Shown here: one piece after another, positions 1 to 12,598 of the stretch
How positions within the stretch are numbered: position 1 is the stretch's first letter
Layout: each line of letters begins with the position of its first letter
Position numbers and translations under genes: made by a program
Notes under the pieces: generated by a model
What the model was told of the DNA's origin: nothing
Databases searched by the model: none
What the model saw: the letters and a program-made list of their open reading frames with translations, nothing else
Source of the DNA: Siderastrea siderea
Taxonomy: Eukaryota; Cnidaria; Anthozoa; Scleractinia; Rhizangiidae
Length of the DNA: 64,000 bases
Reading direction: 5' to 3'
Assembly: GCA_964030785.1 (NCBI GenBank)
Contig: OZ034967.1
Coordinates: forward strand, 50,975,533 to 51,039,532

Positions 1-78
1 ACAGTGCTTGCATCACTGCACCATCCTTACATCTTTTCTGTATTGTGTTTCCTCATGATTTCCCTTGTTTTCTTGCAG

Positions 79-2985
79 GTATGATAATGCGACAAGAGAC
101 GCATCTTTCTCAATCGGTCTTCAAGGTATCAAGAGGGAAGACTACCCCATGGTTGTGGAAACCATTCATAAGACCTTTGACAAGGTTATTGAGTAAGTGT
201 CAAGTTGCTGACCATCAGTACATCAAACTCATCAACTTGGAATATCTCATACTTGAGAGAAATGTGTTCAATGAGGAATTTGCTAAAAAATGTTACAAGT
301 AGGGTTGGTTAAAAAAGGTGGTGCCGCATCATTGGAGGAGTAAAAAGCTAAACTTTTTTATCAACTGTATTGACATACTGTACAAGGTAAATTGGGTACC
401 ATAAAGAGATTCAAAAGCCCACATTTCGAGCATTAGCCTTTTGGGGGGAAATGCTATTGGACTGGGTAAATTGTTTCCTAGGTAATTTTTCTGTTTGGGC
501 ATTATCTTCTCCATGAAAGAAAGTCAAGCTTGATTCATTCACAGTTGCCTACTGCTCCTGTCCATACAGCAAACTAGCTAGTTTGCAAACTGGTGGCTGG
601 AAGTACAAGTTTAAACATGCGTGAAAGTCACAAATTTGCCAACTTGTTGATACATCACAAATGCCAACTTGTGTTAGCTGACACCAGTTTGCAAAGTTTA
701 CTTTTCCATGCACAAGTGCCTTTAGAAACTGAATGCTTAATCAAGTCATACCATGTGATTGCAGAGAAGGCTTTCCATCTGAGAGGATAGAAGCAACATT
801 ACACAGCATAGAGCTGGCCACCAAACATCAAAGCAGCAACTTTGGGCTCGGACTGATTATGGTATTTATTAAATTACACTTTCTCAAAGTTCACGACAGG
901 TATGTAAAGATACATTGAGGGCTTTGCATAAAAAGTAGTCCAATTACACGAAACGTTTCCAGTGTTGCTCAGAAATTGTTACAACTTGTCATCCAATGCT
1001 ACAATGTATGCAAAAAGCCCTTAGCTAAATGAGTGAATGCAAACTTCTCACCAAGATTTGATCGAAGAGACGATGCCATCCATTTTCTTGCATCTATCTT
1101 CCATCAACTTTGAACACCTTGCCCCAGCCCCCAGTTGGACAAGCAAAGGAAAGGCAATTAGAAAATTAAGAAAAAAAAACTTCATATGACAATTTTATTA
1201 CATAAATATTGAGTGTTGTTTCTTTCAGGGTGTAATGTCAATGTGGAACCACGATGCAGATCCTTCAGATTTTCTTCCTATAAATGACCGTGTGCAACTG
1301 TTTAAGGTATGTGACATTATCACTGGAAGACTGTGTGATCAAAGTGGAAGACTCAGTACAAAGTACCAGGGCCCGGGGACTGCACATGGAAAGAATGCAT
1401 GAAGTGAAGAGAAGGTCCAATTTAGTGACGGTTTTATACCACAGACAATTAAAAGCCCAAAATTCAATCTAGCTTCTGACAATAGGCAAATAAGACACTC
1501 CAGGTACCTGTTTGGGTGAAGACATTGTACAAAAATTCTGCCATAGAAGTGCATTGCTGTTAAAAAAGGTATTTGTGCAAACTCTGAATGGGTAAGCATC
1601 CTTTGAGTCTCAGCAACTCACTTTTTGCCTTTGCTTTTAGGAAAAACTTGCAAGTGGGCCATTTCTTCAAGACAAAATAAAGGAGTGTTTTAAGGACAAC
1701 CCACATTGCCTGACCCTCGTCATGAGTCCTGATGTATGTACCATGTTTTACTCAAAGTCGTTTTGTGTTTAGGCGTGGTGGTGTAGTGGTTAGCATGCTG
1801 GCTTTTTTGACTGGTCTTTTGAGTGGAGTATTGGAGCATCAGTGTCGTCATGTTGTGTTATTTCCTCAGACAAGTCCTAAACTTAACTCTCCACGTTGTC
1901 TCTCTTGACCTAGTTGTATAAATGGGTAGCCGTGTTCATGTTACCCTTTAAGTCACAATAGTGATCACCATCAAATTTCTCCTCATCATTACAGTGCATT
2001 ATAACACACAAAGGTCATGAGAATTGGGGAAATGATCACCAAAGATGAATTGTCTTAATGTCTTAACAAGTTCTTCCAATTTGTACTCAATGAAATCTAT
2101 GGAGACCAGTAAAGAAATTTGAATGATGATGCCGGGGCTTAAAGGGTTAAACCCTGTGATGGACGAACATCCCATCCTGGTGGGAGTGGTAATTCTCCCA
2201 GTTGTTTTATTGTACAGAATACGGCCTTGCCTTGATGAGAGAGATATGTCCAGGATTGAAAGCAGTTATTTGTAATGGGCGCCGAAAAATTGCTCAGAAA
2301 GCCAGCTTTACGCACGGAAAATTGGTAAAATTGTTAAGTCTTGCTGGTAGAAAGTGACTGATTTATCTAATTTATTTTGTACATTGGGTCTGAAAAGCCC
2401 TGATTGGGAGACTTAATAAAGTTTATTTATTTATTCATTTAAAAGTCGCAAAAGCTGTAGTGAAATAAAGAGAAAGCACTCGGGGATCTGTTCCTGGATA
2501 CAGCGACGCGGCGGACCTTCACTAGAAAAATATCTTAATAGTGGACAATGAATAAACCATTTTGTATCTTCCTGTGTCAATGATTTATTCAGTGTCGACT
2601 ATCAAACTTTATAAACCTTTTAGCTGAAGCGAAAATCGCAAAATGTGTAAAATTTGCAACTGCGTTCAATCCTGGACTAAAGTGTTGATGAGCTATTTGG
2701 CTCCTTCAATCTGTTAAATTTGACACAAGGTCACCAATAGCCTGCGTGCAGACGTCTCCTATTTCCTTCCACCCGCGGAAAAGGGACGTCTGCGAAACGG
2801 CGTCGCTAATCGTGTTCCAGTATCCTGCTGTTCGGGTTTTAAATTTCGCATAAATTATGATAACACAGTTTTGTTTTCTGTGCCAGAATCGTTTCCCTCT
2901 GATCACTCCATGATCGGAGGTCGAACAGGACTAAGAGGTGGAATCTGAATTTTTCTCACAGAAGCATTGCGAACGGCTTTCACAG

Positions 2986-3022
<37 letters not shown>

Positions 3023-6000
3023 TTTGCATATTTCACACATACAGTTACATACATACATAGCATATTATTAACTCACTCTAACACTCAGTGACAATAACTC
3101 AGTCTCACTCTCACAATAACAACATTAACTCTCACAGTAACAATATTAACGCACTCTCACTCTTACACATAAAAACATTACATTATTGCATATCCGTTTT
3201 AGCCTTACAATGTATGAATATACCTTTATAAACTAAATAAATCTATAATAGAGTTACAATATCCATTTTTCTCTAAATTTATCTAAATTGTTATTTTTCG
3301 TACAAATATACTTTTCAGTTTCATATTTTAAATTAACTTTAAATTTAAAGCCACGTACGTTTGGAAGTTCTTTATTTCTTCTACAATCCCATAAATATAT
3401 TTTTCCTAGGAGTAACAGGTAGTTAAGTAAGAGGCATCCTGGTGTTAGAACACCAATTAAAACTTCTTTCCAATTAAGATGTATTTGTTGACTTGTCCAA
3501 GACAGATAATAGGACTCAAAATCTTTCCAAAAAGAGCTTGAATGTGAACAATCATAAAAGAAATGCTGCAATGTTTCTGATTCCTGCTTGCAGAAAGAAC
3601 ACAGATTGTCTGAAATGTAACCAATTTTATGTAATTTTGAATTTGTGTAGAGTATGGAGTTCAACACTTTGTACTGAAAAGCCTTTACATATGGCTCAAA
3701 AGTGACAGAATGGGGGAGTAAAAAAGCATTTTTCAATGCATCGTCTGATAAGTTTAGGTCACTTTTCAATTTTTGCGCAAGGAGTTGACGTAACCAGCGA
3801 ACTGAGATAGTTCGACGAACGAACTACCAACTCCTCCAAAAGAATTCGCTTCTCGGGAGAAGCCGAAGTTCCTACGCTGTCCTTTCCTAGTGTCTTAATC
3901 TGTTTTTTTTTTTACTGTAAGTCCTGCCTCGAAAGCTTTGGAACTATAATCGCTAAAAAGTTCGTCCTCGATTTTTCTCACGTTGGCGTAAAGACCTCTC
4001 CGCTTTCGCAACTTTCCCACGCACGATCTACAAATATATGGCGATGTTTCGTGTTCGATGAACTGAAGAGAAAGGATTTCTTCCTGAACTTTAAATTCAC
4101 TGCGACTTTTCACAAGGTTTCTGTCGTTGTTTTTCAGAATAGTCGAGAAACACAACACACAGTCGGACATCGTTTTATCAATGGCAAACCCCGCTAAATG
4201 TAGATCGCATACATTATCTCGAGCATTTCCGACGATAGCCAATCAGAGTTGTTTCTAACAGTGGCTATTGTCAAGCAACCAATAAAAGCACTTTCCACGA
4301 ATTCCTGAAAAACAGCAGGATATTGGAACACGATTAGCGACGCCGTTTCGCAGACGTCCCTTTTCCGCGGGTGGAAGGAAATAGGAGACGTCTGCACGCA
4401 GGCTAAGTCACCAATTGCAATAACAAATAATATCTCACTCTCCCCTTACGACAGCCAGAATATGAAACAGACCTAAATAAAAAAGAACAAGAAAAGTTGA
4501 AAAGCAAAGTGAGCTCTCTATCTGAAGAAGAAAAGACCATGATTCATAAGAAAGGTGAGAAAGCATTTTAACTACTGCTTTTGTCTTTAACAAAACTAGC
4601 TACCATGGAACTTTGGTGGGAGTGCGGTGGTGAAGTGTTGAGCGTGTTGCTTCCTTAGACAAGAAACTTTACCCCACGTTGTCTCTCTCCACCCAGGTGT
4701 ATAAAATGGGTACTGGCGACATACTGCTGGGGGTAACCCTGCGATGGACTAGCATCCCATCCAGGGGGAAGTGGCAATACTCTCAGTTGCTTCATGCCAC
4801 AGAAACTGGGATAAGCTCCGGCTGTGTGGGCCTCCTTGACTCGTGTGCCACTTTACCTTTTACCATGGAACTTTGCACTTACATCTGTTAGAGTTGTTTC
4901 TTGGCTTTTTTAAATTTGTGAAGTTTTAAAGGATTACCTCAGTCAGCTAAGTATTCCCTCTTCCAAATATTATTGGTTAGTGTCTTGGTTGTGCAAAACA
5001 TGGTCCCTGCTGTTTTATTGTACCCTACATAAGACACTTGTTAGCGGTAGTGGTTTAATACTGAAAAAATTGTGAAAGGAAATGTTGCTAAATGCTAGGT
5101 GGTGGGGGAGGGGGAGAGGGTTATCCAGGGAGTAGTAGTGGAGGTAATGAAGGTAGCCTACCCTCTTGCAAACATTGCATTAAAAGTCTTATTTAACGCC
5201 TGCACGTTTCAGGCATTGAACTGGCAGAGCAACAAAATGCTACAGAGGATGTGTCCTGTCTTCCGAAGATGATGATTTCAGGTGAGTGCTAGTTTTATTT
5301 GGAAACTATGACCTGGTACAACCGTCGAACATTTCGTGTGCCAAGCCTTGTGCATATGAGCAAGCACCATTGTTTTTGCTAATTTCCATGGCTTGGCACA
5401 TGAAAATTTTGGCGTTTGAACTAGTCACCCCTCAGAGGATTGCGAGCCAGAGACAGTAACTGGAAGTTGAATGGCTCCCTTTTGACAGATTTTGATGCCA
5501 TTATGTCCATAATGACAAGCCACCAGATTTTAAAACATGAGTTTTCCAGGTTTTGGCTAGGAACAAAGACAAGCCAACAAAGGAAGCACCCAACTTCCCT
5601 TTAACATCCATTAAGGTTCACTGTTAACCAGACAAAACTGCCATTTTCCTAACTTGTTGTCAGTTAATATAACTTTTACCTTTGTCTTTGTACAGATATC
5701 GATCCCAGCATCAAGACTGTTAGCCTAGAGCACTACATCTCTGGTATGTTATAGAACTAAAAGATCAATAGCCAAGAAACCAAGATATTATTAATACAAA
5801 TAAATATCTGACAGTAAACAACTGTGCAGTTTGACTTTCGACACACACCTCATGTGAAAAGGAGAACGTGTTGCCCCGAGCCAGAATCGAACCCGCATCT
5901 CCCCGGTTACTAGTTGGGCGTGATGACCACTACACCATCGGAGCAACCACGCTGGCAACGTGGCCACCTTACGAAGTGGGTAGGATCTTACGAGGGCCAT

Positions 6001-9000
6001 TCCATGGGACGTTTTTCTTTTTGAGGCATACGTGTGTTTCATGGCTTCTAAATCCCTACACGGGAATTAGGACAATATAACAGGATATATTTTCGAAGCC
6101 AGGAAAGTCATAGAACAAATACAAATAAATATCTGACAGTAAACAACTGTGCAGTTTGACTTTCGACGGATTTTATTTGTGGCTGATAAACACAGTACCC
6201 AAGCATCATAATGCTTAACAATGATGCTAGATCAATCAACCAATTAAACCATCAAGCCAATATCACACTTAATTTACCGAGGGTTAACGCTCAACAGATA
6301 CATATGAGATAAGAAATTCGTTCTTCACAGAATTCACATTAGACAAATTATCCATCTTTAGGCAAGTTTACTTGCCAAGATGTTTGCCCATCTCTGCAAT
6401 GAATTTGGCAAATGATCTGGCTTGGTGGAGCATCCGACCAGCGTACTTAAGGTCATGGGTTTGGCTCTCATCGGCTCCGTATTTTTTTTATTTGATTTAA
6501 TGAGGTATTTCTATTTGTACTCGATTTGCTTTGACGAAGGGCTAACGCCCGAAACGTCAGCTTTCAAATCTTTTTTATCAACTCAGTTGATAAATCAAAA
6601 ATTTTGTGTTTCACGACCCCACCAAAGCAGCACCACAGCTTCTTTAGAAAGTAACCCCCTCACTTGTTTGTTTCAGAGTTTGTGAAACAATGCTTGATTT
6701 GACTGTGCCTTGTGTGTTTTATCAACAGCTGGTGTTCCTGTGCAGTATTGTGAACAGCCCACCAATGGAATTACCTATTTCCATGCAATTTCCAGCATCA
6801 CTGATATTCCTGATGAACTGAGACTATACCTTCCACTTTTCTGTCACATCCTGACCAAGTATGATCTTATTACCATTATAAGTTTAACTAATATAAAACT
6901 AGTGTTTCAAATAAACAGTGCTAATGCTGATACTAGTACTAGTGTTTCAAAAATACTAATACTATAGTGTTTCAAGTAAACAGTGAATTGTGATCCTTTA
7001 GTCCCATTGTTTAAAATGGACTCTCGCAAACTGGCATAGCTAGCGCTCCATGAAATTTTTCATGTAAAGTTACCATGCACGGGCGATGCAACAGATGGAA
7101 AAAATCGCATGAAAGAGTTGCAGGGATGGACGTATCTTCTTCGTTGGGGGGGGGAGGGGAGCTACAGACATGATCTTTGCCATTCGCTGCTGACATGACT
7201 CCCAGTTTGTAACATCGGGATTGTATAATACAAACCATTTTTGTGTATTGTTACAGAATGGGTGCTGGCAATCTGAACCATCGTGAATTGCATCAATTGA
7301 TCAAGATGAGGACTGGTGGCATGTCACTATCAACCCATGTCACTACTGGCCACAGTGATATGTATGCATTCGAACAGGTAACGGTGGGGTTTGAGGGCGG
7401 GGGAGGTGGGAATGACAACCACAGTTCATGTCTCAAGCCAAGTAAAATGATTCTGCTTTTTAGCATGTGAAAGAAATTCTAAAGTGGAACCATTTGTTAA
7501 AAGCGATGTAGTCACACTGTCCTTTGATGCTATTTGTTGTTGTTGTTGTTGTTGTTTCTGTTTTTGGCGAATAAAAATTAAACATATTAAAGATTCTCCA
7601 TTTCATTTTGGGGGGAAAGTCAGGACGTACATATTACGATCTATATTGTTTATAGGTGAAACACAAAACTTTGAATTTATCAACTGAGTTGGTAAGGTAA
7701 ATTGGTCACGGTAAGTAAATTGAAAGCTAACGTTTCGAGCGTTAGCCCTTCGTTGCTCTGACAAAAGGATAGCAATCGAAACGTCAGCTTTCAATTTCCT
7801 TTCGATGGCCAATTTATCTTACCAACTCAGTTGATAAATCCAAAGTTTTGTGTTTCACTTCCCCACTGACGTAGCACCACAGTTTCTTTTGAAACTAACC
7901 TTCTGGTTTGTTTATAGATGGGTTTCTTTTCTTTCAGGGTCTTGAATTTTCGTCTCATTGCCTCGACAAGAACCTTCCTCACATGTTTTACTTGTGGGGA
8001 GAAATATTTGCCAGGTTTGTGATTGTTACATATTATTTTCATATACACCCTTCAGTCTCTCTCTATCATTATAACTCAATATTCACCCACAAATACAAGG
8101 CCTAAATGTTTTGCCTCGTTGAGCTGACATTGCCCGCTGTGGCTGGGTTATGTTTGCTGCATGGCGGGCTGAAAGCCGCTGGGATCAACACTAAACTGAG
8201 AGAAGCCATTGCAGAGGTTTGTTCGTCCTGAGGGCTAGCCATCTTTAAGGAGTACAATTAGCCCACTCAGTTGCATAAGGAGAGTAAAAGATGAAAACAA
8301 AACAGAGTCCATATATTTTGCACTGTGGAAAGGACTGTGACTCGAGAATTGGCTTCATTGGCAACTACGCTACACAGTGCCAATCAAACCACCCTGGTGA
8401 CACTCTGCAGGCGCAGACCATCGTCTGAGTTAGAAAGACGGTGGCTTTCAGATCTGAAGGACGGTGGTTCGAGAACCAGTCCCTGTTATCGTATTGTTTC
8501 CTTAGACAAGAAACTTTATCCACCAAGGTGTATAAATGGGTACCAGCGACATACTGTTGGGTTTAACCCTGCGATAGACTAACATCCCATTCAGGGGAGT
8601 GGCAATACTGTCAGTTTCTTCATTCTACAGAAAACGGGATAAGCTCCGGCTGTGTGGGCCTCGTTGGCTCCTGTGTGACTTTACCTTTACTCAGGTGTGG
8701 AATTGGGTATCAACGAACCGTAAAGAGAACAAAACACTAGAGTAATCCTCTGATAGACTAGCATCTCATCCAGGAGGGGTGGAGTTCATGCTACAGAAAC
8801 CGGGTTAAGCTCCGGGAGTGGTGAGTCACTAGCCTTGTCGAGACTGCCTTGTACGAAGTTAACAACACTTGTCCATAATTATATTTTATTGCAGACCTAC
8901 ACTGAATGACCCAATTCTTCTCCGCACACTGGTTAATATGTTTGCCTCAGATCTGGCCATGTCTGTCAGTCACTCCGGGCACATGTACGCGATGATGATG

Positions 9001-12000
9001 GCCTGTAGCTCTCTTTCCCCTGCCTCGTATCTTGTTGAACAGTTTGGAGGACTTTCTCAGGTACCTGCCAAGTTTTTTCATTCATTCATGTATTTGTTCA
9101 GTTAACGCCTATGTCGCAAATGGAGGTTGGGTGTCCAGGGGCCTGGGGCTGGTACCGCCAACCCAAACCCCCGTAGAACACCCCGTAAGCCAGCCCTACC
9201 CGCAACCCAGCCACAAGCCCCGCCCGCCAAACCCAGCCCCAGCCCTAGCACCCATCACACTGAGACTAGAAGTCAAGTGGAAAAAACTCTACTGAGTAAA
9301 GCTATGGGGAGAGGAAGGAGGGGGAAAAAGCACTAAAAATGTGATAAAACTGCAACGCCACAAACGCTGAGCAAAGTAAAACTACGAGCACATGCAAAGG
9401 TGTACGCATAAGCCGTGCGAGCATACTGCTGACCACGCAACTGCTGGAGACCCTGCGACCGAGCCCCAGACAACAGTAACCCAAAAACTGTAAACGCCAT
9501 ACGCTAAAGAACTGCTAGCACAGCAAACAGTAGGCCACGCAAACGCTAACGCCACGCCAGCTAGCTTGCTCCCAGTCGTTAACTTAGTTAAATTACATTT
9601 AACCCAGTTTAATAGAATGAAGATTATCCTAGTTGTATATGCAACTAGAGAAAGAAATCCTGAAAAAAATCCAGTCTCCTACGAACTCATCATCTTTAAT
9701 ACCGATTAAGCGCTCGTACAGACTGACCTATCAAGCCAATTGGGAGCTGGTCATTGTGAATTCGTTGTAAACATGTTCCGCCCCGTGGAAGATGATTATT
9801 TGAAAGAAAATATATAGAGAAAGGTCATACATGTGGACTGCGGGATAAAGATTTTGTAGATGGAAGACCAGCATATGCAACCAAGGTAGTTACGAAAAGT
9901 AAGCCTGAAAAAGACTATATTTTTTCAGTGCGTTTTCCGTGACATACAATTTGCATCGCAGTTAACTCATATAACTGACTTGGTGCCAATGCTGCTAAAA
10001 TCAAATTAACCAAAGCCAGGAGCAGGCCACCTTAAACGTAGTTTTAGTTAGTAGCGCCACTTTTGACCTTATTAAATGATGACAGCCAGTGTGCGCATTA
10101 AATCGACTTTGTTTGAACTGACAAACCCGTAGCCCTCGCATTGAGGAGGGAGGAAAAACCGGAGGACCCGGAGGAAATACCCTCGGAGCAAGGACGAGAA
10201 CCAACAACAAACTCAACCCACATATGACGCCAGGTCCGGGAATCGAACCCAGGTCACATTAGTAGGTGGCGAGTGTTCTCACCACTGCGCCATCCCTGCT
10301 CCCCAATTCTCAATTGGGGAGAAATTGCATCATGTAAAGAAAAATAGATTGATTAAACAAACATACCGTAAGTACAAGTTAGCATGTCTTCTTTCCGCGG
10401 CGTCTCACTTTAGGTCCTATTTATGAAGAAGTTGGCTGAAATGGAGGATTTGAGTCCACTTATTGAGAAATTCAGCACCATAGCCGTGCAGGTGTTGGAA
10501 GGGACACAATTCAGGTACATGTAAGAATCATGGAACTTAATTATCGTGGAAAATTTTACAGCTACCTTTACTCTTATTTTCTTCCCAAATTTATAAATTA
10601 GATGAAAAGTAAATTGAGATGTAATTCCCTTACGATACACATTTTAAATAACACACCCTGTGCGATGAATGGCAAAAGTTTTTCAGCACACGAACATCAG
10701 CTAAAACTGGCGTAGACCGGCAAGAAAATCTTAGCGCGCGCAGTTATGTCTTGGAACCTGTAGTAAGACAAATAATCACTTGAAGTTGCAGTTTTCTAAT
10801 TGTTTGTATTTCTTATTGTGTTATAATAATTACCGTAGGTGTGCTGTGAACACAACGGCTGAAGGCCGAGGAGCAGTGGAAACTGCTTTAGAAGGCTTCT
10901 GTGATTCTCTGCCCAGCAGCGTGTACGAGGAATCATCTCATGTTAAGGTATTTAGAGGAAACACGAGTTGTAAGCGACACCCTGGCGCTGTCTTTCGGTT
11001 GGCTATTGAAATAGCTTGTTGAGAGCGTGGGATGAACCCTTTTAAATTAGACTAAGAGGAGTCCCTCCGGCTGTTCAGAGAGTCGAACGAAAAGAACATG
11101 TGATCGCGCGCAAACGTAGACTGCCGTAACTTCAGGCGCTTACCACAAGCACCTGCTGGTTTCCAGGCGGCAGCCGACTTTCTTGCGCGATCTCCTATGT
11201 TATTCTTGCTCAACTATCCCTGAACAGCCTGATAGTCTGCTCTTAATCTGTTTTAAATCCCCTTGTAGGTAAAGTGATGTCATTGTTAGTATTGTTCTTA
11301 TTTGGCACCATTTGTACTGTAATTTTTAAGCGAGAGAGCGGGTGTCTGACTGACTGCATAGTGATTGGCTTTCAGTCTGATTAACTGGCTGCTGCCTAAC
11401 AAATTGTCTGTCGCTTCGACTGACTGATTGACGGACTAGCAAGTGTTAATGGGATCCGAAAAGAGACATGTAGGTAACAACGCATTTTTCAGAGATAATC
11501 AAGCAACCATAATTCTAAAAAAGCCTTAAAATACAGAACAATGTGTGGCATTTTCTTTCCAAATTTAGGCTCAATTATCTCTGAAAACTGCGTGGTTACC
11601 CCCAATTTTCTTTTTGGATTCTGATGACCCTTGCTAAGATCTGCTTTTCCCACATAGTTGTAAATTGCGCAAAAGTACCTCTGTGTTAGAAGGTACCATC
11701 ACCCGAGTTTCTCGGACCAGACTGCAGAACATATGTGCAATAAGAAAAGGAGGCACCGTCCTTATGTACTATAACTTGACAATCACTTTAGAACCCAGAC
11801 TACCAGCCGAGTGGCGTCAAGACCCATTTGGAGGTGCCATTTCCGGTGAATTACATCAGTAGGTGCCTACCTGTCGTGCCGTACACTCACGAGGACTTTC
11901 CCAAGTAAGACAGCTAACCTTATTAGGTTTTTATTCTTTGAGAAACTAAAATTTTCCATAGCGTATTTATTAGTGATTTGCTTTATCTAAGTAGATCTTT

Positions 12001-12561
12001 TCACATTTAAACCCACGAAAAACTGAGTCGTTTATGAAAAAAAAAGTTATGTCATCTCATTTCCCTGCTATTGTAATTCTGAAAACAAACGAAGCAAGCA
12101 ATAGCTTTTTCTTTGAATTCTTGTGGATGAAGCGAGCGTTTTTGTTTCTACTGTCCATTATTAATTTGCCTTCTTTTTCAGGTTAAGAATCCTTGCCAAT
12201 ATGCTCTCAGCGAAGTTTCTTCACCGCGAAATAAGGTGTGGTCACATGAAAGAGTGTGTAATTTTTTAAGAAAAGTCTGAGAAGAGAATTGTTGGCCAAA
12301 CGATTAACTCCATTTTGTGACCGTTGAACGTAATTGTTGTTCTTCGGTTTTGGTTTTTGTGACTAAACTCTGCGGGAAAAAAACATCCATTATGAGCAAA
12401 AGAGTAAAAACAAACATGGTTTTCGGACGTTAGTCCTTCGCGATCGAGTTTCTCTTCGCTCTGACGAAGGTCTAACGCTCGAAACGTCAACTTTCAATCT
12501 CTTTACGGTGGCCAATCTACCTTATCAACTCAGTTGATAAATCCAAAATTTTGTGTTTCAC

Positions 12562-12598
<37 letters not shown>

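Larger units (their letters stand above)
2739..4405. mobile_element. Foldback/MULE-like element, long terminal inverted repeats, 9-bp TSD
   Basis: Terminal inverted repeats of about 94 bases lie at 2739-2832 and 4311-4405 and differ by about one base (cagtatcc against caatatcc). The outer end is agcctgcgtgcagacgtctc. The direct repeat gtcaccaat flanks the element at 2730-2738 and 4407-4415, a 9-bp target-site duplication as in Mutator-like elements. The interior holds a 5'-truncated LINE tail and a small cysteine-rich ORF, both on the minus strand, and no recognisable transposase. It inserted in the intron between PITRM1 exons 4 and 5. Confidence 0.8.

Noticed and set aside
10231..10305. Possible tRNA gene on the minus strand
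   Set aside because: It continues directly into a SINE body (gttctcgtccttgctccgag) and lacks a proper acceptor stem.
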